Notes under the pieces: generated by a model
The model's database searches: none
What the model saw: the letters and a program-made list of their open reading frames with translations, nothing else
Told to the model about the DNA's origin: nothing
Program-made: the position numbers and the translations under genes
Shown: positions 34,679 to 41,270 of the stretch, piece after piece
How the letters are laid out: every line of letters begins with the position of its first letter
Numbering within the stretch: the first letter of the stretch is position 1
Origin: Streptomyces sp. LHD-70
GTDB taxonomy: Bacteria > Actinomycetota > Actinomycetes > Streptomycetales > Streptomycetaceae
Reading direction: 5' to 3'
Assembly (NCBI RefSeq): GCF_031157275.1
Contig: NZ_JAVIFW010000005.1
Coordinates: forward strand, 124,001 to 188,000
DNA length: 64,000 nt

Positions 34679-35665
34679 GTGCGCCGACGCTCGCTGCTTC
34701 TCGCCGTTCCCGCCGGACTGTTGACGCTCGCCGGCTGCGGCGACGACAAGGCCGACAAGTCCAAGTCCAAGGCCACGGACGGCGCTTCCAACTCGGCGGA
34801 CGCCGCCGCGAAGATCGTGGACGGGCCGCTGCCCCAGATCACCAAGGGCGACAAGTTCGGTACGAAGCCGACGGTCGCGAAGGGTTCCGGCGATCCGTCG
34901 AAGAACCTCGCGGTGAAGGTGCTGATCGAGGGCAAGGACGCGAAGGTCGCCAAGGGTGACTATCTGCAGGCCGACTATCTGGGGCAGATCTGGACGTCGG
35001 CGAAGGTCTTCGACAACTCCTACGACCGCGGTACGCCGGCGATCTTCCCGATCGGTGTCGGCCAGGTCATTCCGGGCTGGGACCAGGGTCTGGTCGGCAA
35101 GAAGGTGGGCAGCCGCGTCGAGCTGGGCATTCCGCCGGCGCTCGGGTACGGCGAGCAGGGCCAGCCGCAGGCGGGCATCAAGGGTACGGACACGCTGGTC
35201 TTCGTCGTGGACATCGTGGGCACCTTCAACGCCAAGGCGTCCGCGAAGGGCAAGGACGTCGCGCAGGACAACATCGACCTGCCGAAGGTGGGCATGAACA
35301 CCGACGGCAAGGCGCCGTCCCTCGACGTGCCGAAGAAGGACGCCCCGAAGAAGCTGGTGTCGAACTATGTGATCGAGGGCGACGGCGAGGCGCTGAAGGC
35401 CTCGGACACCGTGCTGGTGCAGTACAAGGGCGTGCTGTGGGACGGCGGCAAGGAGTTCGACTCCACGTACAAGCGCTCGCAGCTCGCGCAGTTCCAGCTG
35501 GCGGGGGTCGTCAAGGGCTGGTCGCAGGGGCTGACGGGCAAGAAGGTCGGCAGCCGGGTGCTGATCGTGGTGCCGCCGGACCTGGGGTACGGCGACGAGA
35601 AGAAGCAGGGCATTCCCGCCAAGTCGACGCTGGTCTTCTCGGTCGACATCATCGCGAAGATGTGA
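34679..35665 (+). CDS. Lipoprotein with two FKBP-type peptidyl-prolyl isomerase domains
   Basis: 328 residues from GTG 34679 (GAGG upstream; ATG 34664 or 34667 are alternatives). The signal peptide ends in LAGC with lipidated Cys20, and a Lys/Asp-rich linker follows. FKBP domain 1 (about residues 85-185) has VIPGWDQGLVGKKVGSRVEL and ALGYGEQG; domain 2 (about 230-328) has VVKGWSQGLTGKKVGSRVLI and DLGYGDEK. Some FKBP active-site aromatics are replaced in domain 2, so its activity is less sure. It should assist folding of exported proteins at the outer membrane face. The next gene encodes a cytoplasmic single-domain FKBP. Confidence 0.9.
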   Translation: MRRRSLLLAVPAGLLTLAGCGDDKADKSKSKATDGASNSADAAAKIVDGPLPQITKGDKFGTKPTVAKGSGDPSKNLAVKVLIEGKDAKVAKGDYLQADYLGQIWTSAKVFDNSYDRGTPAIFPIGVGQVIPGWDQGLVGKKVGSRVELGIPPALGYGEQGQPQAGIKGTDTLVFVVDIVGTFNAKASAKGKDVAQDNIDLPKVGMNTDGKAPSLDVPKKDAPKKLVSNYVIEGDGEALKASDTVLVQYKGVLWDGGKEFDSTYKRSQLAQFQLAGVVKGWSQGLTGKKVGSRVLIVVPPDLGYGDEKKQGIPAKSTLVFSVDIIAKM

Positions 35666-35733
35666 GTCCGGCCGGCCTTGAGGAAATGTAAGACTGTCCT
35701 CGCTGCACATTCGAAGAAGCAGGAGCAATACAC

Positions 35734-36108
35734 GTGAGCATCGACAAGCCCGAGGTCGACTTCCCCGGCGGCGAGCCCCCGGCGGACCTGGAGATCAAGG
35801 ACATCTGGGAGGGCGACGGCCCTCAGGCCAAGGCGGGCGACACCGTCCAGGTCCACTACGTCGGCGTCTCCTTCTCCAGCGGTGAGGAGTTCGACGCGAG
35901 CTGGAACCGCGGCACCCCGCTCGCGTTCCAGCTCGGTGCCGGCCAGGTCATCGCCGGCTGGGACCAGGGTGTGCAGGGCATGAAGGTCGGCGGTCGCCGT
36001 CAGCTGGTCATCCCGCCGCACCTGGCGTACGGGGACCGGGGCGCGGGCGGCGGCCGGATCGCTCCCGGCGAGACGCTGATCTTCGTCTGCGACCTGGTCG
36101 CGGTCTGA
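35734..36108 (+). CDS. FKBP-type peptidyl-prolyl cis-trans isomerase
   Basis: 124 residues, one FKBP domain and no signal peptide, so cytoplasmic. Active-site landmarks are VHYVGVSFSSGEEFDASWNRG, here cut to VHYVGVSFSSGEEFDAS, VIAGWDQGVQGMKVGGRRQL, and LAYGDRGAGGGRIAPGETLIF. GTG 35734 follows GAAGCAGGAGCA. It lies 68 bp after the lipoprotein paralogue and before pafB, a neighbourhood shared by Streptomyces proteasome loci. The perfect hairpin at 36121-36156 separates it from pafB. Confidence 0.94.
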   Translation: MSIDKPEVDFPGGEPPADLEIKDIWEGDGPQAKAGDTVQVHYVGVSFSSGEEFDASWNRGTPLAFQLGAGQVIAGWDQGVQGMKVGGRRQLVIPPHLAYGDRGAGGGRIAPGETLIFVCDLVAV

Positions 36109-36120
36109 TCCGGGTTCCGC

Positions 36121-36156
36121 CCGAGGGCCCCATGCCTCCTGGCATGGGGCCCTCGG
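36121..36156 (+). terminator. Terminator after the FKBP gene
   Basis: A perfect 16-bp stem CCGAGGGCCCCATGCC with its complement, loop TCCT, then CTTTG. Confidence 0.9.
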
Positions 36157-36231
36157 CTTTGCCACGACCCTCCGTAGCGGTACGGTCGAGCGTCGTAGAA
36201 CAGCGTGCGTGGCAGGTGGGAGAGGGCGTCG

Positions 36232-37185
36232 ATGGCGATTGCCAAGGCAGAGCGGCTGATGAATCTCGCGCTGTGCCTCCTGGGGACCCGGCGGCCGCTG
36301 AGCAAGCGTGAGTTGCGCGGCTCCATCGAGGCGTACCTCGAGGCGGGTTCCGACGACTCCTTCAACCGGATGTTCGAGCGGGACAAGGACGACCTGCGGG
36401 AACTCGGCCTGGTCATCGAGACCGTCGAGAACATCGACGGCGACGTGGGCTACCTCGCCCGCCGCGACAGCAACCGCCTCCCGCCCGTCACTCTCGATGC
36501 CGAGGAGGCCGCCGCGCTGGGCCTCGCCGCGAAGGTCTGGCAGCAGGCCCGCCTCGCCGGTGCCGCGAGCGGTGCCCTGCAGAAGCTGCGCGCCGCCGGA
36601 CTTCCGGAGGAGGTCGATCCGTACGAGCCGCACAGTGCGCTCGAACCGCGGATCCCCGTGCACGAGGCGGCGTTCGAACCGCTGATGCTGGCCTGCCGCG
36701 ACCGCCGTCCCGTCGTCTTCGACTACCGCAAGGCCACCGCGGCCCGCCCCGAGGCCCGGCATGTGGAGCCGTGGGCCCTGGAGTGCTGGCGCGGCCACTG
36801 GTACCTGGCCGGCTGGGACCGCGACCGGGGTGCCGAGCGGCTGTTCCGACTCTCCCGGATCACCGGCAAAGTCCGTTCGCGCGCCGGGAAGTTCACCGCC
36901 GAGGTCCCCGATGTCGTGACCGTACGGGAGACCGTGGCGAGCTGGGCCGGGGAGATCGCCGACCGCTCGGCGAAGCTCAGGCTGCGTGCCGGGGCGGGCT
37001 ATCCGCTGCGCGCCAAGGCCACGTCGGTACGTGAACTGGGCGACGGCTGGGACGAGTTGGAGATTCCGTACGGGCACGGCATGGATGCCTGGCTCGTCGA
37101 GTTCGGGCCCGACGTGGTGGTGCTCGAACCCGCCGAGCTGCGGGCGGACGTCGTGGACCGGCTGCGTGCCGTGGCCAAGGGCTGA
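36232..37185 (+). CDS. pafB: WYL-domain transcription regulator PafB
   Basis: 317 residues from ATG 36232 (GGGAGAGGG upstream). Winged helix at the N-terminus (AERLMNLALCLLGTRRPLSK), then a WYL domain (ARHVEPWALECWRGHWYLAGW, with the RLFRLSRI element) and a WCX C-terminal extension. In mycobacteria PafB and PafC form a heterodimer that activates many DNA-repair genes after damage, independently of LexA; the role here is by homology. It stands 18 bp before pafC and is surely cotranscribed with it. Confidence 0.94.
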   Translation: MAIAKAERLMNLALCLLGTRRPLSKRELRGSIEAYLEAGSDDSFNRMFERDKDDLRELGLVIETVENIDGDVGYLARRDSNRLPPVTLDAEEAAALGLAAKVWQQARLAGAASGALQKLRAAGLPEEVDPYEPHSALEPRIPVHEAAFEPLMLACRDRRPVVFDYRKATAARPEARHVEPWALECWRGHWYLAGWDRDRGAERLFRLSRITGKVRSRAGKFTAEVPDVVTVRETVASWAGEIADRSAKLRLRAGAGYPLRAKATSVRELGDGWDELEIPYGHGMDAWLVEFGPDVVVLEPAELRADVVDRLRAVAKG

Positions 37186-37203
37186 GGGGGAGACGGACAG
37201 ATC

Positions 37204-38184
37204 ATGGCCGCGAACGCGATCGACCAGACCCGCAGGATGCTGTCCCTGGTGACCTATCTGCGCGAGCGCCCCGGTGCTCGTATCGCCGATGTGGCGCGGG
37301 CGTTCGGCATCAGCGAGGACGAGCTGATCTCCGACCTGGACGTGCTGCCGCTGTGTGGGACCAGCTTCCGGGGCGGTGACCTGCTCGACATCGACACCGA
37401 CGGTGAGCGGATCTGGTGGCACAATCCGGCCGCCCTGTCCGCGGAGGCGGCGGCTCCGCTGCGGCTCGCCGCGGACGAGGCGACCGCGCTGCTCGTCGCC
37501 GCGCGTGCGGTGGCCACGCTGCCGGGGCTGCGCGAGGGCGACCGGGAGGCGCTGCTGCGCGCCACCGCCAAGCTGGAGGCGGCGGCGGGGGAGACGGCCG
37601 GGGCGAGCGACCGGCTGTCGGTCACCTTCGAGTCCGAGGGCGGGGTCTTCGCCGAGGTGGACCGGGCGATCTCCGAGCGGCGCCGCCTCTGGGTGCGCTA
37701 CTACTCGCCCGCGCGCGACGAGCTGACCGAGCGCGAGGTCGACCCGATCCGGCTGTTCGCGCTCGGCCACACGTACATGGAGGCGTGGTGCTACCGCTCC
37801 GAGGCGCGGCGCACCTTCCGCCTCGACCGGGTCGCGGAGATCCGCATCCTGGACGAGCCGGCGGCGCCGCCCGAGCTGGAGCTGCGCGATCTGTCCGAGG
37901 CGCTGGTGCAGCCGTCCGCCGACGATCCGGAGGTGGTCGTCGAGGTCGGGCCCGGCGGGCGCTGGGTCGCCGAGTACTACCCGCACGACAGCGCCGAGGA
38001 ACTGCCCGACGGCGGATTGCGGATCACCCTGCGCACCCCCGACCCGACGTCGCTGCGCAGGCTGGCCCTGCGGCTCGGCCCGGACGGGCGGATCACCGCG
38101 CCCGAGGACCTGGCGCAGAGCGCGCGCAGCGCGGCGGCGGAGGCGCTGGCCGCGTACGAGGCCTCCGGCGGGCAGGGGGTCTGA
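37204..38184 (+). CDS. pafC: WYL-domain transcription regulator PafC
   Basis: 326 residues, same architecture as PafB. The N-terminal winged helix reads QTRRMLSLVTYLRERPGARI; the WYL region has LWVRYYSPARDELTEREVDP and AWCYRSEARRTFRLDRVAEI; a WCX domain follows. ATG 37204 follows GAGGGGGAGACGG. Obligate partner of PafB in the DNA-damage activator. The downstream zinc-ribbon gene starts three bases after its stop, so the operon continues. Confidence 0.94.
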   Translation: MAANAIDQTRRMLSLVTYLRERPGARIADVARAFGISEDELISDLDVLPLCGTSFRGGDLLDIDTDGERIWWHNPAALSAEAAAPLRLAADEATALLVAARAVATLPGLREGDREALLRATAKLEAAAGETAGASDRLSVTFESEGGVFAEVDRAISERRRLWVRYYSPARDELTEREVDPIRLFALGHTYMEAWCYRSEARRTFRLDRVAEIRILDEPAAPPELELRDLSEALVQPSADDPEVVVEVGPGGRWVAEYYPHDSAEELPDGGLRITLRTPDPTSLRRLALRLGPDGRITAPEDLAQSARSAAAEALAAYEASGGQGV

Positions 38185-38186
38185 GC

Positions 38187-38531
38187 GTGCCGGACGACAG
38201 GTCGACCATGGCTGATACGTCTCCGAGATCCGCGCTCGGCGCCGTGAGTGTGGAGCGTACGCAGTGCCCTACAGAGGGTCACTCCGAGCCCGTCGTCCCG
38301 CGCCGGCCCGGCCCCACGCGGTTCAAGGCCGCCTGCCCCGACTGCCGGGCCCGCTTCCAACTCGCCGCCGGTGCCATCAGGTTGGCCATCGGCGCCAGCC
38401 GCCGTACGACCTTCTACTCCTTCATCTGTCCCGAGTGCGACGCCTCCGTCCGCAAGCCCGCAGGTGAGCGGATCGTCGAACTCCTTACGCGCGGTGGGGT
38501 GCGGACCCTGCGGCTGCACTCCACGGTCTAG
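38187..38531 (+). CDS. Zinc-ribbon protein of unknown function
   Basis: 114 residues from GTG 38187, which has AGGGGG upstream and starts two bases after the pafC stop; ATG 38208 is a shorter alternative. CPDCRARF and CPECDASV form a CxxC-CxxC zinc ribbon, spaced about 35 residues apart with RRTTFYSFI between. A disordered N-terminal part (TEGHSEPVVPRRPGPTRF) precedes it. Tight spacing suggests coexpression with pafBC, perhaps in DNA or RNA contact, but no function is known to me. Confidence 0.78.
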   Translation: MPDDRSTMADTSPRSALGAVSVERTQCPTEGHSEPVVPRRPGPTRFKAACPDCRARFQLAAGAIRLAIGASRRTTFYSFICPECDASVRKPAGERIVELLTRGGVRTLRLHSTV

Positions 38532-38541
38532 GGTGGCGCGC

Positions 38542-38739
38542 ATGTTCTGGCCCATGATCGCGATCGCCCTGGGGTTCTGCGGGCTCGCCGTCCTCGGTGT
38601 TCTCGCCGTACGCGTCTTCCTGGAGGTCAGACGCCTCGGTGCCCAAGTCGCCGACACCGCAGGGAAGATCAACCGCGCCGCGGAGGACCTGGAGCGGGCA
38701 GCCACGGACGTGGCGCGGACGGGGCGAGAGACTCTCTAG
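38542..38739 (+). CDS. Small single-pass membrane protein
   Basis: 65 residues: one hydrophobic helix ([20 protein letters not shown]) followed by an amphipathic, probably coiled-coil tail ([20 protein letters not shown]). It resembles the DUF948-like N-anchored proteins. ATG 38542 lies 10 bp after the zinc-ribbon stop with only a weak GGGTGG site. It sits between pafBC and tatA. The real gene status rests on the coherent helix plus tail and the operon spacing. Confidence 0.68.
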   Translation: MFWPMIAIALGFCGLAVLGVLAVRVFLEVRRLGAQVADTAGKINRAAEDLERAATDVARTGRETL

Positions 38740-38947
38740 GGCTCACCTCTCGGAGGCGGGTTCACGGCGCGGGCGCCGAGCGAACGAGGGGCCCGACGGC
38801 AAGGCGGTGGCGCCAACCAGGAGTACGCAAGGGGATTGCCCTGCGTTTACTCCAGGGGGTTACGATCGCAGTGAAGCGCGGTGGTCGGATGCCTGTCCAG
38901 CCCACCGAGCATCTGATCCTGTCGCCTCGGTGAAGAAGGTAAACGCT

Positions 38948-39232
38948 ATGGGTAGGCTCGGCCCCACCGAGATCATTCTGATCATCCTCGTCATCGTCCT
39001 TCTTTTCGGTGCGAAGAAGCTGCCCGACATGGCCCGTTCCCTTGGCAAGTCGGCCCGCATCCTCAAGAGCGAGGCCAAGGCGATGAAGAGCGACGAGAAG
39101 CAGAGCGCTCCCGCAGACCCGCCCAACCCGGGCACGGACCAGTCCGCTCCGCGTACGATCCAGGCCGCTCCCGGCGACGTGAACAGCGCGCGCCCGGTGA
39201 ACGAGCCGTCCGACCGTACGACGCAGCGCTGA
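38948..39232 (+). CDS. tatA: Sec-independent protein translocase subunit TatA
   Basis: 94 residues. A short membrane helix [20 protein letters not shown] is followed by the conserved [16 protein letters not shown] hinge and amphipathic helix, then a disordered polar tail. It polymerises to form the channel for folded, twin-arginine-signal proteins. ATG 38948 follows GAAGGTAAACGCT. It precedes tatC by 47 bp. The 208-bp gap upstream holds its promoter region but no clear repeat. Confidence 0.96.
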   Translation: MGRLGPTEIILIILVIVLLFGAKKLPDMARSLGKSARILKSEAKAMKSDEKQSAPADPPNPGTDQSAPRTIQAAPGDVNSARPVNEPSDRTTQR

Positions 39233-39279
39233 TCCGGAGCAGGCCGGAGCAGGCCTGCCGCACGAGATGAGGACGTGGG

Positions 39280-40221
39280 TTGCTCAAGTCTGCCCGCCAA
39301 CAGGAGAAGGACCCCGAGGGGCGGATGCCCCTCGCGGAGCATTTGCGTGAGCTCCGCAACCGGCTCACCAAGGGAATTCTCGCCATCGTCGTAGTCACGG
39401 CCGTGGCCGCGTTCTACAGCGGGGAACTCATGGCGTTCCTCACCGAGCCGGTGCCCAGCTGCAAGGGGGGCCTGGGCGAGTCCACCGGCGGCAACTGCGC
39501 GGTGGTCTCATTCAATACGCTGCTCTCGCCGTTCACCACCACGGTGAAGGTCAGCCTCATGGCCGGTGTGATCGTCGCGAGCCCGGTCTGGCTGTACCAA
39601 TTGTGGGCCTTCGTCGCACCCGGTCTGCACAAGAGCGAGAAGAAGTACACGTACACCTTCGTGGCCGCCGCCGTACCGCTCTTCGCAGCCGGCGCCTACC
39701 TCGCGTACATCGTCCTGCCGGTGAGCATGAAGGTGCTGCTCGGCATCACGCCCGAGGGTTCAGCGAACATCCTCGCGCTGGACGACGTCCTTGACTTCAC
39801 CGTCCGCATGGTGCTCGTCTTCGGTCTCGCCTTCGAGCTGCCGCTGCTGCTGATCATGCTGAACCTGACGGGCATGGTCACCGGGCGCCGCATGGCCGGA
39901 TGGTGGCGCGGCGTCATCATGGGTGTCTTCGTCTTCGGCGCCGTCGCGACCCCGACCACCGACCCGGTCGGCATGATCGCCCTCTCCGGGCCCATCATCG
40001 TGCTGTTCTTCGCGGCCGTCGGAATCTCCCTCCTCAACGACAAGCGCCGAGCCCGCAACAACCCCGACGCCGCCCTCTCCGACGACGAGGCCTCCGACCT
40101 CGACCTCACCCCCGAGGCCGTCGGCGACATCGAGTCCGTGCCGGCCGCGCGCGCCCTGCCCGAGCAGGCGAGCACCGACTCCAACGACCGCAGGGCGAAC
40201 GGTTTCGACGACGTCACCTGA
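39280..40221 (+). CDS. tatC: Sec-independent protein translocase subunit TatC
   Basis: Receptor for twin-arginine signal peptides. 313 residues from a rare TTG start at 39280 (GATGAGGACG upstream). The signature RMPLAEHLRELRNRL at the N-terminus is followed by six transmembrane segments (including YQLWAFVAPGLHKSEKKYTY and FGLAFELPLLLIMLN). The C-terminal tail is long, acidic and probably disordered (SDDEASDLDLTPEAVGDIES), a common extension in actinobacterial TatC. It follows tatA; tatB is not here, as is usual for Streptomyces. Confidence 0.96.
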   Translation: MLKSARQQEKDPEGRMPLAEHLRELRNRLTKGILAIVVVTAVAAFYSGELMAFLTEPVPSCKGGLGESTGGNCAVVSFNTLLSPFTTTVKVSLMAGVIVASPVWLYQLWAFVAPGLHKSEKKYTYTFVAAAVPLFAAGAYLAYIVLPVSMKVLLGITPEGSANILALDDVLDFTVRMVLVFGLAFELPLLLIMLNLTGMVTGRRMAGWWRGVIMGVFVFGAVATPTTDPVGMIALSGPIIVLFFAAVGISLLNDKRRARNNPDAALSDDEASDLDLTPEAVGDIESVPAARALPEQASTDSNDRRANGFDDVT

Positions 40222-40263
40222 TCTTGTAGGGTCCTGCCCCCACACCGTCCCGAGGGGCCCGCA

Positions 40264-41169
40264 GTGACCAGCGAGATCACACTCTTCGTCAATCCCACCG
40301 CAGGACGCGGCCGGGGCGCGCACGCCGCGCAGCCGGCCGCTGCCGCGCTCCGGGCCGCCGGATTCTCCGTACGCACCCTCGTCGGCAACGGCCCCGATGA
40401 CGCCCTGCGGCGCGCCCGCGAAGCCGTCGACGCAGGCACCGGCGCCCTCATCGCGGTCGGCGGCGACGGCATGGCGGGCCTCGCCCTGCAGGCCGTCGCC
40501 GAAACCCGCACCCCGCTCGGCGTGATCGCCGTCGGCACCGGCAACGACTTCGCCCGCGCCCTCGGCCTTCCCATACGCGACCCCGCGGCCGCCGGGAAGC
40601 TCGCCGCCGAGGCCCTGAAGAGCGCGCGCATCCGGGACGTCGACCTCGGCCGGGTCGACGGGGAGCGGGCCGACGGACGCTGGTTCGGCACCGTGCTCGC
40701 CTCCGGCTTCGACTCGCGCGTCAACGACCGCGGCAACCGCATGCGATGGCCCGCCGGACGCTTCAAGTACGACCTCGCGATGGTCGCCGAACTCGCCGCG
40801 TTCCGGCCCGTCCCGTACCGCATCCGGCTCGACGACGGGCCCGTCCTCGAAGTCGACGCCACCCTCGTCGCCGTCGGCAACGGCAGCTCGTACGGGGGCG
40901 GCATGCGGATCTGCGCCGGGGCCGTGCTCGACGACGGGCTCTTCGACATCACCGTCGTCGGCGACTGCTCACGCACCACGCTGCTGCGGGTCTTCCCGCG
41001 CGTCTACCGGGGCACCCACCTCGACCACCCGAAGGTCACCGTGCACCGGGCCGCCAAGATCAGCATCGAGGCGCCGGACATCACCGGATACGCCGACGGG
41101 GAGCCGCTCGGTCCGCTGCCGCTGACCGCGCGGTGCGTGCCCGGAGCCGTCCGCGTCCTCGCTCCCTGA
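40264..41169 (+). CDS. Diacylglycerol kinase-family lipid kinase
   Basis: 301 residues of the DAGK_cat/YegS-BmrU group. NPTAGRGRG and the catalytic GGDGMAGLA motif with VGTGNDFARALGLP are characteristic. It would phosphorylate diacylglycerol or a related lipid with ATP at the membrane. GTG 40264 follows GAGGGGCCCGC. It lies 42 bp after tatC and before the helicase, the order seen in Streptomyces and mycobacteria. The exact lipid substrate is not assigned. Confidence 0.9.
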   Translation: MTSEITLFVNPTAGRGRGAHAAQPAAAALRAAGFSVRTLVGNGPDDALRRAREAVDAGTGALIAVGGDGMAGLALQAVAETRTPLGVIAVGTGNDFARALGLPIRDPAAAGKLAAEALKSARIRDVDLGRVDGERADGRWFGTVLASGFDSRVNDRGNRMRWPAGRFKYDLAMVAELAAFRPVPYRIRLDDGPVLEVDATLVAVGNGSSYGGGMRICAGAVLDDGLFDITVVGDCSRTTLLRVFPRVYRGTHLDHPKVTVHRAAKISIEAPDITGYADGEPLGPLPLTARCVPGAVRVLAP

Positions 41170-41270
41170 GGCCCCCGTGGCCCGCTCCCCGCAAGGGCGG
41201 CGGTCGAAAACCTGCACCCTGAACAAAGATCGCGACGCTGTCAGTGGGGGCGGGTAGGCTCGAAGACAAG

